From: Kangiella sp.
Lineage (GTDB): Bacteria; Pseudomonadota; Gammaproteobacteria; Enterobacterales; Kangiellaceae
Reading direction: 5' to 3'
Assembly: GCA_026195755.1 (NCBI GenBank)
Contig: JAPHRL010000222.1
Span: forward strand, 1-33,889
Length of the DNA stretch: 33,889 nt
Shown: piece by piece, positions 9,326-19,179 of the stretch
Position numbering within the stretch: the first letter of the stretch is position 1
How the letters are laid out: each line of letters opens with the position of its first letter
The notes under the pieces: generated by a model
What the model was told of the DNA's origin: nothing
The model's input: the letters and a program-made list of their open reading frames with translations, nothing else
The model's database searches: none
Translations under genes and position numbers: made by a program

Positions 9326-10096
9326 TTATTTGTTAGTGGTAAAAGGAGAATCAAAGGCCTCCAGAAAATCTTCCACTTCATCAAAACTGTTATACGCAGT
9401 CAGATCCACATTGACGGGCGTGATCGAAACGTAGCCATTCTCAACGGCATGAAAATCCGTTCCTTCCCCAATATCTTGCCCGCTCGGTAAGGGGCCAAGC
9501 CAATATACCTGGCGGCCTTTTGGATCCTTGTCCGGAATAATAGTATCAGCACGGTGGCGATTTCCCAAGCGTGTTAGCTTAATTCCTTTTAATTCTTCAT
9601 AAGGAAGGTCAGGAACATTGATATTCAATACTCTATCTTTACCCAGCGGGTGCTCAATAAGCCCTTCAATGATCTCCGCGGCTACTCGCGCAGCGGTATC
9701 GTAATGTTGGCAGTTGTGCCCAACTAAAGACACTGCCACTGCAGTATACCCCAGGGCACGCCCTTCCATCGCTGCCGCAACCGTACCTGAGTAGAGGGTA
9801 TCATCGCCCAGATTAGCCCCGGTATTGATACCAGCAACCACCATATCCGGCGCTGCACCCATCAAGTGATGAGTGCCAAGGTGCACACAGTCGGTAGGCG
9901 TACCAGTTACGGCGAAAAATCCGCGCTCAGTTTGCCAGGCACGAATCGGGTGTTCCAAAGTTAATGAGTTGCTGGCACCGCTTCGATTGCGATCAGGTGC
10001 AACCACGGTTACCTGGGCAATACGTTGCAAATGGTCATATAAGGCATTAATTCCCGGCGCAAAAAAGCCGTCGTCATTACTCAGCAATATTTTCAT
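9326..10096 (-). CDS. surE: 5'/3'-nucleotidase SurE
   Basis: [23 protein letters not shown]...[20 protein letters not shown]...[11 protein letters not shown]. Confidence 0.95.
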   Translation of the reverse strand: MKILLSNDDGFFAPGINALYDHLQRIAQVTVVAPDRNRSGASNSLTLEHPIRAWQTERGFFAVTGTPTDCVHLGTHHLMGAAPDMVVAGINTGANLGDDTLYSGTVAAAMEGRALGYTAVAVSLVGHNCQHYDTAARVAAEIIEGLIEHPLGKDRVLNINVPDLPYEELKGIKLTRLGNRHRADTIIPDKDPKGRQVYWLGPLPSGQDIGEGTDFHAVENGYVSITPVNVDLTAYNSFDEVEDFLEAFDSPFTTNK

Positions 10097-11165
10097 AAGA
10101 TTCTTTGTTGGATGTATCTTGTGTGTGGGTTTTCAATGCAAATAGTTCGCGCAATAAACTGGTGGCAAAGGCTCCTTTGGGCAGACTGAAAGCCAGCTCC
10201 AGAGTATTGTCATTATGCCATTGCAAGATGACATTCTGTGGAAAAACACGAATCGCACGGCGCTCACCATTAAGCCCTTTGCGCTCCAAAGCAGCAATCA
10301 GCTCATGATAAGGCTCTAGAACTGCTGTTTCAAATTCAGCGGCTTTAGCTAACAGCTGTGAACGACCACGTCCCGGCATAGGTGCTGTGGGATGGATGTC
10401 TTTTGCAACAAAGCGCGGCAGCTCCTGCGCCATATCCTGAACCGTAAAACCACTTTCAGAACCATCAAGCTGCACATAGTCGCCATCCAGCAACTCTGTA
10501 AACTTATTGGCTTCGATGCGCTTAGCCAAAACCTGATTAAACAAAAAGGAGCGTACGGCAGAAAATAACAGCCCCTGTAGATTACGATTTTTGAGACGTT
10601 TATTAGCCAACAATAAGTCAGCACCGCGAGTTAAATTGTCGCCATTATGACCGAAACGCTGCTCACCAAAATAATTGGCGAAACCGTGCTCCTGAATCTG
10701 TTCAAGCCTTTGCTCTAGGGCTTGCTTATCATAATCCTGGCTAAAGTTCAGATCACGTAAAGTAATCGCAAAATGATTTTGCTTAACCGCACCAATACGT
10801 AACTTTTTATCATGGCGAGTGGCTTTTAGGACTGTCACTTCGTCATCGTTAAACTCAGACCAATCAATCTCTTTAAGCAATGGCAACTGCACGCTGAACC
10901 ATTGTCTTGCGATGGCAAAGCGATCTTTCTTGCCTGCATAGCCAACATCAGTTGGATGAACCTCAGCAAAGCGACGCAGTTTGTGGCACACAATATCAGT
11001 ATTGATATTGCGCTTTTCGATGAGTAGCAGGTGGTGTGCGCCCTCACCCGAGGGTTCAAAGCGTAAATCTTCATCAACGCAGAAGTCGCTAAGCTGTTGA
11101 CGAAAAGTAGCGGTAGCTAATGGAGTACCGTAGGCTCTTGGCCAATCCTGAACGTGTATCTCCAT
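10077..11165 (-). CDS. truD: tRNA pseudouridine(13) synthase TruD
   Basis: [18 protein letters not shown] and [15 protein letters not shown]. Start set to [13 protein letters not shown] at 11165; the longer ORF runs into ispF. Confidence 0.93.
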   Translation of the reverse strand: MEIHVQDWPRAYGTPLATATFRQQLSDFCVDEDLRFEPSGEGAHHLLLIEKRNINTDIVCHKLRRFAEVHPTDVGYAGKKDRFAIARQWFSVQLPLLKEIDWSEFNDDEVTVLKATRHDKKLRIGAVKQNHFAITLRDLNFSQDYDKQALEQRLEQIQEHGFANYFGEQRFGHNGDNLTRGADLLLANKRLKNRNLQGLLFSAVRSFLFNQVLAKRIEANKFTELLDGDYVQLDGSESGFTVQDMAQELPRFVAKDIHPTAPMPGRGRSQLLAKAAEFETAVLEPYHELIAALERKGLNGERRAIRVFPQNVILQWHNDNTLELAFSLPKGAFATSLLRELFALKTHTQDTSNKESYENIAE

Positions 11166-11166
11166 C

Positions 11167-11649
11167 TTAATGGTCGATGGATTCAAGCAAGCAAACAGAA
11201 TGCACAGCAATCCCCTCTTTGCGACCAACAAAGCCCAGTTTTTCTGTGGTGGTTGCTTTGACATTAATGCGGTTCAGCTCAGCTTTACAGATATCCGCAA
11301 TGACCTGTTGCATGTCTGGAATTTTAGCGGCCATTTTTGGAGCTTGCGCCACGATAGTGACATCCAGGTTACCTAGGCGATACCCTTCGTCATTCACCTG
11401 CTGCATGACGGCTACTAACAGGCCACGACTATCGGCACCGGCAAATTTTTCGTCAGTGTCAGGAAAATGATGACCAATATCGCCTTTAGTGATAGCGCCC
11501 AATAGCGCATCACAAACCGCGTGCAACACCACATCTCCGTCAGAGTGGGCAAGTAAACCTTGCTCACCGGGAAACTCGACGCCACCTAAAATCAATGGGC
11601 TGTCGCCACCAAATTTATGTACGTCATAACCATGACCAATACGAAACAT
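11167..11649 (-). CDS. ispF: 2-C-methyl-D-erythritol 2,4-cyclodiphosphate synthase
   Basis: [52 protein letters not shown]...[22 protein letters not shown]. Confidence 0.95.
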   Translation of the reverse strand: MFRIGHGYDVHKFGGDSPLILGGVEFPGEQGLLAHSDGDVVLHAVCDALLGAITKGDIGHHFPDTDEKFAGADSRGLLVAVMQQVNDEGYRLGNLDVTIVAQAPKMAAKIPDMQQVIADICKAELNRINVKATTTEKLGFVGRKEGIAVHSVCLLESIDH

Positions 11650-11683
11650 AGAAATCCTAACACTCGCGCTTAAAAACTGATTG

Positions 11684-12901
11684 CTAGGATCTTACCTGCA
11701 TACTGCGTTCATGCCAAACCAATTGCTCCGCTTCAGCCAGCGGGCGACCAATCTCCGCCAATTGGATACGACCTTCATCGCTAATCTGCTGGTAGGATTG
11801 AATATTCATAAAGCTTTGCACGCACAAGCCACTAGAACGATTGGCGCTGCCCATGGTGGGTAATGTGTGATTAGGGCCGGCACAATAATCCCCGAAAGCC
11901 ACTGCGCTGTTCTGTCCAATAAAGAGCGAGCCGTAGTGCTTCAGGCTTTGCGCTGCAATTCGTTCGTCAGCCAGCAACAGGTGTTCAGGCGCGTAGCGAT
12001 TACTAAAACGAATCATGGCTTCACTGTCATTAGCTTGCAGTAAAACTATCTGCTCGCCTTTGAGTAGATTATTCAGTTCATCATTAGCAAAAAGCTGCTG
12101 CTCGATGGATTGCAGAAACGCCACATCATCACTAACCAATACACTTTGCGCCTGTGGATCATGTTCAGCCTGCGCAGCCATATCGGCAATTAGCCATTCC
12201 TGATTAGCATTAGAGTCGGACAGAATTAGTAGCTCACTTGGTCCTGCTGCAACATCAATTTTGATACGACTTTGCAATAATTGCTTTGCCACGTTCACAT
12301 ATTGATTGCCCGGACCCACCACCATCTGTACCGGCAACATGCTCTGATACCCATAGGCCATTGCTGCGACCGCCTGTGCACCGCCAATGTGCCAGAACTC
12401 TGTTGCTCCTGCCAACGATGCAGCCGCTAAAATTGCAGGGTGCACTGATGGCGAACAGGCTATTCGACGTTCACAACCAGCAACCCGCGCTGGAATCAAG
12501 GTCATCAGTGCAGTTGAAATCAGCGGAAAGCGCCCACCCGGAATATAAGCCCCAATCGCTTCAATAGGACTGTACTGAAAGCCAAACACGCCACTTGCTT
12601 CTTCGAACTGTTGGGGTTGCAATGAATCTTGTTGCAACTGACAGAAAGCTTCAATTCGTTGCGCCGACTGTTCAATCGAGTTTAATAGTTGCGGCTCTAG
12701 CTCGTAGTCACGATAAGAACGTAGCTCGATTTTGCGTGGTTGAAAACCATCAAATCGCTTGCTCAGGTTATCAATCGCAAGATCACCGCCAGTCTCAATT
12801 TCCTTTAAAAGCTTAGCTACCTGTTGAAACAATTCCGGCGATTGGGTGAGATTAGGACGCTTCCAGTTAGAAACGCACTCAATGTAAGATTTATCCGCCA
12901 T
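11684..12901 (-). CDS. hisD: Histidinol dehydrogenase
   Basis: [63 protein letters not shown]. Start set to MADKSYIE at 12901, overlapping the hisIE stop. Confidence 0.95.
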   Translation of the reverse strand: MADKSYIECVSNWKRPNLTQSPELFQQVAKLLKEIETGGDLAIDNLSKRFDGFQPRKIELRSYRDYELEPQLLNSIEQSAQRIEAFCQLQQDSLQPQQFEEASGVFGFQYSPIEAIGAYIPGGRFPLISTALMTLIPARVAGCERRIACSPSVHPAILAAASLAGATEFWHIGGAQAVAAMAYGYQSMLPVQMVVGPGNQYVNVAKQLLQSRIKIDVAAGPSELLILSDSNANQEWLIADMAAQAEHDPQAQSVLVSDDVAFLQSIEQQLFANDELNNLLKGEQIVLLQANDSEAMIRFSNRYAPEHLLLADERIAAQSLKHYGSLFIGQNSAVAFGDYCAGPNHTLPTMGSANRSSGLCVQSFMNIQSYQQISDEGRIQLAEIGRPLAEAEQLVWHERSMQVRS

Positions 12902-14129
12902 TTCGTGCCCCCAATTCGTTAATAATATCACTGGCTGCTACCCCTTTTGATTTAGCTCGCGCCAGGGCAAAGAAGATTAAATCTGCCGCCTCCCAACGCA
13001 CTTCATCTTGATCGTGCGCCTCAATTAACTCTTCGCATTCTTCACGCAGTTTCTCCTGTTGTAAATCATCGCTAGCCAAAAGCTTTTGACTAAAGGTTTT
13101 GATTTCCTGAGTTTGCATGCGTTGTTCAAAAATGCGGTCCAAAGTGTCCAGCTCAAAAGAAGCTGATTGCCCAGCGAAACAACTGTAACGCTCAAAGTGA
13201 CAGGCATTACCTGTTTGTCTAACTTTGAATAATAAAGTATCGCCATCGCAGTCATAATCGACATTCACCAATTGTTGTTGATTGCCACTAGTTAACCCTT
13301 TCTCCCATAACTCATTACGCGAACGGCTGAAATAAATTCCTCTCTTCTGCGTAATGGCAGCCTGTAATGACTCTGGTGTTGAGTAAGCCAGCATTAGCAC
13401 ACTGCCGGTATCCACGTCTTGCACAATGGTTGGAATCAAGGGCGCTTTTTCAAAATCAAGACAAGCCATAACTGCCTCATCCAGTTTTAACTTACCCGTG
13501 TAAATTGACATACCTAACTGGCTGTTAGCACCAAGCTTATTGATAAACTGAATGTCATCCAGATCGGTTATACCACCAGCAACGGTTACCGGAATTTTTG
13601 ATTGCTTGATGACCTGTTCTATTCGCTCACGATCAATGCCTTGCATCATGCCTTCTTTTTCCACCTGGGTATAAAGAAACTCTGAACAGTTATCTTGAAG
13701 CTCATCAATCATGGCTGCAACTTTGCTATTTGAAGAGGACTGCCAGCCGTGAGTTACCCAGTCATCACCTTTTGCATCAATGGCAAATATCAGCTGTGAC
13801 TTTGGCAACTTCTTAACAAATTCTTCGCGACAACAAGTCCCTAAAATAATCTTTTTAGCACCACTGGCAAGATAATCTCTGGCAGTATCGTAATCACGAA
13901 TCCCACCACCCACACGACAGGGAAATTTTTTGATTAGTTGCTTGATTAAGGTTTTATTGTCGCCCTTCCCCAAAGCAGCATTTAAATCAATAATGGCGAC
14001 TTCGCCAAACAAAGAAAACTCTTCCAACAATTCGAACAAATTGTCTTTTTCTACAATCTTTCGACTGGCATCACCTTGCTGCAATTGCACAGCTTTGCCA
14101 TCTAATAAATCAATACTTGGAATCAACAT
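12891..14129 (-). CDS. hisA-hisIE: Fusion protein: HisA isomerase plus HisI cyclohydrolase plus HisE pyrophosphohydrolase
   Basis: N-terminal MLIPSIDLLDGKAVQLQQGD...VGGGIRDYDTARDYLASGAKKIILGT (HisA); GIYFSRSRNELWEKGLTSGNQQQLVNVDYDCDGDTLLFKVRQTGNACH (HisI); EKLREECEELIEAHDQDEVRWEAADLIFFALARA (HisE); one uninterrupted frame. Confidence 0.92.
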   Translation of the reverse strand: MLIPSIDLLDGKAVQLQQGDASRKIVEKDNLFELLEEFSLFGEVAIIDLNAALGKGDNKTLIKQLIKKFPCRVGGGIRDYDTARDYLASGAKKIILGTCCREEFVKKLPKSQLIFAIDAKGDDWVTHGWQSSSNSKVAAMIDELQDNCSEFLYTQVEKEGMMQGIDRERIEQVIKQSKIPVTVAGGITDLDDIQFINKLGANSQLGMSIYTGKLKLDEAVMACLDFEKAPLIPTIVQDVDTGSVLMLAYSTPESLQAAITQKRGIYFSRSRNELWEKGLTSGNQQQLVNVDYDCDGDTLLFKVRQTGNACHFERYSCFAGQSASFELDTLDRIFEQRMQTQEIKTFSQKLLASDDLQQEKLREECEELIEAHDQDEVRWEAADLIFFALARAKSKGVAASDIINELGARNGG

Positions 14130-14139
14130 AATTTTTACC

Positions 14140-14967
14140 TTAATCTTTTAAGTATTCGTTTCGAACGGCAACACCGTTTCTCAATAATTCGTCTTTCACC
14201 TGACCAACCGTAAATTCGCCACGATGGAAAATGCCTGCTGCTAGTGCTGCATCGCTGCCTGCGAGAAAGGTCTCGGTAAAGTGCTCAGGTTTGCAAGCAC
14301 CACCCGAGGCGATCACTTGAATACCAAGTTGCTCGCTGACTTTGCTCATCAGCTCATTATCAAAACCAAGACCAGTTCCATCTCGATGCATAGCAGTGAG
14401 TAATACTTCCCCTGCACCACGCTGCTCGACTTGTGCAAGCCACTGCATCGCATCTAAATCGGTCGGAGTATTACCACCATTAATAAAGACCTGGTAATCG
14501 CTTAAAGGCTTGTTCTGATCCTGCTTTTGACTCTGACCTTGATTCAAGTCCACAGCCACCACCACACACTGCGAACCAAAACCCTTAGCAATCTGGTCAA
14601 TCAAATCAGGGTGCTTAACTGCAGCACTATTGAGCGCTACTTTGTCAGCACCGGCATTTAAGAACTGCGCCACATCAGCATAAGTATTCAATCCACCGCC
14701 GACAGTAAATGGAATCGATAAATTTTCTGCCACACGAGTTACAACTTCTAAAGCATTAGCTCGCTGTTCAAGTGTCGCCTTAATATCAAGGAAAACAATC
14801 TCATCAGCTCCCTGTTCCTGGTAACGAACTGCCAACTCAACTGGGTCACCCATATCTTTCAGGCCTTTAAAATTAATTCCTTTAACCACCCGACCATGTG
14901 CCACATCAAGACAAACAATCACCCGGGACTTAAGCCCTTGTTCAATACTGTTTATTAACTCAGACAT
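14140..14967 (-). CDS. hisF: Imidazole glycerol phosphate synthase cyclase subunit HisF
   Basis: [48 protein letters not shown]...[13 protein letters not shown]...[13 protein letters not shown]. Confidence 0.95.
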   Translation of the reverse strand: MSELINSIEQGLKSRVIVCLDVAHGRVVKGINFKGLKDMGDPVELAVRYQEQGADEIVFLDIKATLEQRANALEVVTRVAENLSIPFTVGGGLNTYADVAQFLNAGADKVALNSAAVKHPDLIDQIAKGFGSQCVVVAVDLNQGQSQKQDQNKPLSDYQVFINGGNTPTDLDAMQWLAQVEQRGAGEVLLTAMHRDGTGLGFDNELMSKVSEQLGIQVIASGGACKPEHFTETFLAGSDAALAAGIFHRGEFTVGQVKDELLRNGVAVRNEYLKD

Positions 14968-15563
14968 TGCTTTAATACCTCTTCGCCAGCTACTCCGGAT
15001 TTTTCAGGGTGGCATTGAAATGCAATCGTGTTATTACTGGCAATAGCAGCAACAAACGTTTGCCCATATGTTACCGTTGCAATCGACTTGTCACTGGCAC
15101 TAACACCATAACTATTGACGAAATAAAGCGTCTGATTGTTGAGCCAATCTTCACTTGATTGAACATCAGACCATCCCACCATCGGTTGTTTTGGGCTTTG
15201 TAACCTAGTCACTTTTCCCTGCAATAATCCCAGTCCTGATACACCAGGATCTTCTTCAGACTCCTCAAACATAATCTGCAAGCCGATACAGATGCCGACC
15301 ATTTTTTTGTTGTCTCGATACCAGTTCGTAATCACCTCATCCAGAGCGCAGGCTTTCAGGTTGGTCATTACAGTTCTAAATCGGCCCTGACCAGGAATAA
15401 CCAAAGCCGAAATGTCGTAGCGCTCCAAATCGCTGGGTTGATTGATTGTTACTGGATAAAAACCCATACGACGTAAGCAACCATTTAAACTATATAAATT
15501 GCCCGCTCCAGTATTTATCACACCCACCGTTTTAGAGGCTTCTTTCATCACTGAATCACTCAT
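14955..15563 (-). CDS. hisH: Imidazole glycerol phosphate synthase glutamine amidotransferase subunit HisH
   Basis: GVINTGAGNLYSLNGCLRRMGF, LVIPGQGRF, GICIGLQIMFEESEEDPGVSGLGLLQGKV, FQCHPEKSG. Confidence 0.94.
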   Translation of the reverse strand: MSDSVMKEASKTVGVINTGAGNLYSLNGCLRRMGFYPVTINQPSDLERYDISALVIPGQGRFRTVMTNLKACALDEVITNWYRDNKKMVGICIGLQIMFEESEEDPGVSGLGLLQGKVTRLQSPKQPMVGWSDVQSSEDWLNNQTLYFVNSYGVSASDKSIATVTYGQTFVAAIASNNTIAFQCHPEKSGVAGEEVLKQCLS

Positions 15564-16156
15564 AAACTACCCTTCGAACTATTGGCACCCGACTTTGGAA
15601 GCAAAGCTTCGCGCAGTGCAAAAGCAAGTCCTTTGAAAGAGGCTTCAATTAAGTGGTGATTGTTATCGAAATACTCCGCTTTAATGTGCAAACTTATCTG
15701 CGCATTAATCGCGAAGGTGTAGAAAAAGTGTTTCCACATTTCAGTAGCAATATTGCCAATCATTTCGCGTGTAAAAGGTAAGTCCGTTACGCCGTAACCA
15801 CGTCCACACACATCCACCGCGACCATGATCAGGCTGGCGTCCATCGGTAACAATCGTTGCCCATAACGGGTGATCGACTCTTGTTCGCGCCATGCTTGCT
15901 GCAAAGCTTGTCCTAAACAAATCGCGACATCTTCAATCAGGTGATGATCATCAACCTCTAAGTCACCATTGGCTTCAAGATTTAAATTCCAACCTGCGTG
16001 CAATGCCAACTGAGTGAGCATGTGATCGAAGAAAGGCAGTCCAGTATTGATCTTGAGCTTCTGCTGGCCATAGATATTGAGATCCAGGCGAATAGCTGTC
16101 TCTTTAGTCTGACGGACAATAGAAACTATAGACTTTTGGTTCTTTGTGTCACTCAT
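15560..16156 (-). CDS. hisB: Imidazoleglycerol-phosphate dehydratase, monofunctional HisB
   Basis: TGLPFFDHMLTQLALHAGW, VDDHHLIEDVAICLGQAL, NNHHLIEASFKGLAFALREAL; no N-terminal phosphatase domain. Confidence 0.95.
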   Translation of the reverse strand: MSDTKNQKSIVSIVRQTKETAIRLDLNIYGQQKLKINTGLPFFDHMLTQLALHAGWNLNLEANGDLEVDDHHLIEDVAICLGQALQQAWREQESITRYGQRLLPMDASLIMVAVDVCGRGYGVTDLPFTREMIGNIATEMWKHFFYTFAINAQISLHIKAEYFDNNHHLIEASFKGLAFALREALLPKSGANSSKGSL

Positions 16157-17853
16157 AATAACCTCTCTAAATCATTTACTGACGCCACTACCAGATCGGC
16201 ACCAGCTTGATATAAATTTTGTTCGTTATCTTTGTTACTAACTCCAATAGCCAATGCGCCCGCTGCTTTAGCTGCCTGAATATCATCCGGTGTATCACCC
16301 AGCATCCAACAATAAGTTGCGCCATAATAAGCTTTACACTGATTGATTCCTTCTGGAGCAGGTTTAGACTCAATAACATCACAATCACTAACCAAATACG
16401 TATTACGAATCCCTAGCAGCTCTAAGCCAATTTCAGCTTCTCCACGAGGACGACCCGTGACTACCGCAGTTTTAAATTGCTTGCTGTTCTGTACAAATAA
16501 CTGAGTACAAAGATTTGTATCCAATAAGGCCTCTTCTAATTCATTGAGGCCTGCTTGACCACTACTGCCCAGATAAAACAACTGAAACTGTTCCACCACT
16601 GAGTCGTAGTTTGGCAATGAATCTTCTCGTTGTATCTTTATTAATTCATAGGTCAGCACCCAGTCATTATTAAATCCGCCACGTGAACGTAATGTGTCGA
16701 TTGCTTGTTGCTCTGGTTGTGTACCAATAAAGAACTCTACTGTTTGCTTGATAGCAGCGTCGTAACTCTTGCTGGTGTCAATCAAAACCCCATCCATATC
16801 AAAACAAATCAGCTCAGGTTTAAGCGCGAGTACCAAAGCCTGTCTTAGTACTTCCAATTCATAAGGAATGGCAATACGGATTGCTGACTGCTCTTGTGAA
16901 TCCAACTCCTTTTGCTCTAAGCCAACCAAATCAGTTTTAATCTGGATATTGCTTTGTTCACAAGCCGCTTTAATCAGTTTCAGTCTTTGTGGATTATCAA
17001 CAATCAGAATAAAATTAGCCTGGCTGTCTAACACATTCAAACCACGCTGGCGCAAAAACTGCACTAACAGATCACGGTTCTCTGCGATGCGCTGAGTAAA
17101 GTCCGCCACATCTCGTTGTGCCGCTTGAGTGAATGCCTGAATAGCGATTTCCAGAGTTGGCTGCGGCACATTGAATGGCATCTTGCGCTCAGCAAATCGC
17201 TTAATGAAAGCTTCACCACCCAATAGATAACCGCATCGAATGCCAGCCAGTCCATAAGCTTTGGATAAAGTGCGAAGCAGCACCAGGTTATCGAACTCTT
17301 CTAGCAAAGAAAGAGACTCTTCTGCCTGCCCTGTAAACTCGATATAAGCCTGATCAAGAAAGACCTCCGCTCCTTTGTTCTTGGCCTTTCGACAAGCATC
17401 TCTAATGAAATCCAAAGAAAGCGTTTCACCGGTTGGGTTATTAGGACTAGTCAATACCAGAATCGACTTCTCTGTTAGTGCTTGCAGGCTTGCCTCAAGA
17501 TCAATTGATAAATCTGACTTAGCTGGAATCAGTTTAGCTTTACTGCTCCAAACCTTGATGCCCGATAAATATTGACTAAAAGCAGGCATCGGAATGATCA
17601 AGTCACGCTGCTCAAGCGTTGCCAGTTTGAACATCAGTTCAATCGCTTCGTCGCCACCGTTGGTTACTAAAATCTGCTCGGGACTCAAACCCAACTGCTT
17701 GCTCATGGCTGATTTCAACTGAGACTGATCGGGATAGCGCCAATAGTTCTGTGGCGATAGTTTGCTGGTATCCAACCACTCAGGGAAACGATCCGCCCGC
17801 TCATTAAAATCGAGCTTTAACGGCTCAGTTTTGATTTCTTTCATATTCATCAC
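16153..17853 (-). CDS. hisC: Fusion protein: histidinol-phosphate aminotransferase HisC plus C-terminal HAD phosphatase domain
   Basis: Aminotransferase VLTSPNNPTGETLS and PLP lysine motif LRTLSKAYGLAGIRCGYLLG; then HAD motifs CFDMDGVLIDT, AVVTGRPRGEAE, SKPAPEGI, MLGDTPDDIQAAKAAG. Confidence 0.93.
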   Translation of the reverse strand: MMNMKEIKTEPLKLDFNERADRFPEWLDTSKLSPQNYWRYPDQSQLKSAMSKQLGLSPEQILVTNGGDEAIELMFKLATLEQRDLIIPMPAFSQYLSGIKVWSSKAKLIPAKSDLSIDLEASLQALTEKSILVLTSPNNPTGETLSLDFIRDACRKAKNKGAEVFLDQAYIEFTGQAEESLSLLEEFDNLVLLRTLSKAYGLAGIRCGYLLGGEAFIKRFAERKMPFNVPQPTLEIAIQAFTQAAQRDVADFTQRIAENRDLLVQFLRQRGLNVLDSQANFILIVDNPQRLKLIKAACEQSNIQIKTDLVGLEQKELDSQEQSAIRIAIPYELEVLRQALVLALKPELICFDMDGVLIDTSKSYDAAIKQTVEFFIGTQPEQQAIDTLRSRGGFNNDWVLTYELIKIQREDSLPNYDSVVEQFQLFYLGSSGQAGLNELEEALLDTNLCTQLFVQNSKQFKTAVVTGRPRGEAEIGLELLGIRNTYLVSDCDVIESKPAPEGINQCKAYYGATYCWMLGDTPDDIQAAKAAGALAIGVSNKDNEQNLYQAGADLVVASVNDLERLL

Positions 17854-17875
17854 ACTTACCTTTTTTAAACGGGCG

Positions 17876-18724
17876 CTACAGCACTTTGCGAATCGGCGTT
17901 TCTAAAATATCCGTTGCACCAGCTGTAATCAGTTTCGGTAACAAGTCTTTAATCAGCTTACGCTCAATGGCTGCTTTAATAGCAAAACCATCGGCGTTAT
18001 ACAGTTGGCTGACGGTTGGGGCTCGCATTGCAGGCAATAAATCGACAACCCTATCGATGCTCTCTTCTGAGCAGTTCATCTCCAGTAACACACGCTTACG
18101 ACCATTAAGAACACCACGCATCAAAAGCAAAAGGTCGTCAATCTGTTGACGTTTTGCGGGATCATTTATAACGTCCTTATTAGCGATAAGCTGGGTTGAA
18201 CTTTCCATAACCGTATCAACAATCTTCAAACGATTAGCGCGAATAGTCGAACCAGTGCTGGTATTGTCGATCACCATATCCGCATCTTCTGGCGGGAAAA
18301 CTTCAGTCGCGCCATAAGCACGGAGCAGCTGATATTGAACGCCCAACTTATCGAGATACTTCGCAGAAATTTTCTTATACTCGGAAGCAACAATAATTTT
18401 TCGCTGCTGTACCTCGTTCCAATCCCACTCTTCTGGAATACAGGAAACTAGTCTGACCGGGTTAAAACCTAAATCCTCAAGAACCTCAACGTCCGCCTCC
18501 TGCTCCAGCACCCAGTCCATGCCCGCAAAGCCAATATCGTGTTGGCCCAGCGCCACCATTTCAGGAATGTTCTGACTTTTCAGCAACTTAACCTCGATAT
18601 CACAGCCAAATAGCTGAGGGCGATAATTACGACTATCACCAACCAACGTCAGACCAATATCGGAAAGTAGCTCAGCCACCTTGTCGTATAACTTCCCTTT
18701 TGGGATTACCATTTTTAAAGCCAT
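17876..18724 (-). CDS. hisG: ATP phosphoribosyltransferase HisG, form with C-terminal regulatory-like domain
   Basis: MVIPKGKLYDKVAELLSDIGL, HDIGFAGMDWVLE, ADMVIDNTSTGSTIRANRLKIVDTVMESS; good SD TAGGAG upstream. Confidence 0.92.
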   Translation of the reverse strand: MALKMVIPKGKLYDKVAELLSDIGLTLVGDSRNYRPQLFGCDIEVKLLKSQNIPEMVALGQHDIGFAGMDWVLEQEADVEVLEDLGFNPVRLVSCIPEEWDWNEVQQRKIIVASEYKKISAKYLDKLGVQYQLLRAYGATEVFPPEDADMVIDNTSTGSTIRANRLKIVDTVMESSTQLIANKDVINDPAKRQQIDDLLLLMRGVLNGRKRVLLEMNCSEESIDRVVDLLPAMRAPTVSQLYNADGFAIKAAIERKLIKDLLPKLITAGATDILETPIRKVL

Positions 18725-18793
18725 GTCATTTCTCCTAAAGTTTAAAAATTTTAAAGTTTCATAGTTTCAAAAGCATCATTTCTTAAAGCCAAT

Positions 18794-18829
18794 AAAAAAC
18801 CCCGTTGACCTTGCGGAGCAACGGGGTTT
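18794..18829 (-). terminator. his attenuator 2 terminator (hisG-proximal)
   Basis: Minus strand AAACCCCGTTG...CAACGGGGTTTTTT: 11-bp stem plus T-run, between leader peptide 2 and hisG. Confidence 0.88.
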
Positions 18830-18863
18830 CTAAACCTGGGTGTCTTAACTGTTTAACTGAGTC

Positions 18864-18950
18864 TTAAAAAAGTCTTAAACATAAGCACCGCCACCGTCGC
18901 TCGCGCAGTGTATGATGATGGTGATGATGTAAGCTCTTGTTTAAAAACAT
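18864..18950 (-). CDS. his operon leader peptide 2: MFLNKSLHHHHHHTLRERRWRCLCLRLF
   Basis: Short ORF with six consecutive His codons (CAT CAT CAC CAT CAT CAT, 18929-18912), followed by a terminator hairpin and hisG. Confidence 0.85.
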   Translation of the reverse strand: MFLNKSLHHHHHHTLRERRWRCLCLRLF

Positions 18951-19016
18951 CTTTTTATCTCGTTTAATCAGCTTCAGTATTCAGTGTTAAAAGTCAGTTA
19001 TAAAAGTTACAAACAT

Positions 19017-19046
19017 AAAAAAAGCCCCGCTTCTGGCGGGGCTTTT
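19017..19046 (-). terminator. his attenuator 1 terminator (distal)
   Basis: Minus strand AAAGCCCCGC CAGAA GCGGGGCTTTTTTT: 10-bp GC-rich stem plus T-run, between the two leader peptides. Confidence 0.88.
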
Positions 19047-19068
19047 AGAAATTCCTAATCAGTAAATT

Positions 19069-19143
19069 TCACACATAAAGCAACACCGCCAATCGGTCTG
19101 AATGGTGGTGATGGTGGTGAATTTGCGTCATTACTGTATTCAT
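19069..19143 (-). CDS. his operon leader peptide 1: MNTVMTQIHHHHHHSDRLAVLLYV
   Basis: Short ORF with six consecutive His codons (CAC CAC CAT CAC CAC CAT, 19119-19102), followed by its own terminator. Confidence 0.85.
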   Translation of the reverse strand: MNTVMTQIHHHHHHSDRLAVLLYV

Positions 19144-19150
19144 GAGGCTG

Positions 19151-19179
19151 ATTAAAACCTATCCGATGAGAGGTGTCAA
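19151..19179 (-). promoter_or_regulatory. Predicted sigma70-like promoter of the his operon
   Basis: Minus strand TTGACA (19179-19174), 17 bp spacer, TTTAAT (19156-19151), then 7 nt to the leader 1 ATG. Confidence 0.65.

Noticed and set aside
11166-11264. N-terminal extension of TruD into ispF
   Set aside because: TruD homology starts at [13 protein letters not shown]; the extension is the out-of-frame ispF sequence.
18912-18929. ATGATGATGGTGATGATG run as a simple trinucleotide repeat or microsatellite
   Set aside because: In frame on the minus strand it is a six-His block inside a short ORF followed by a terminator and hisG, so a leader peptide explains it better.
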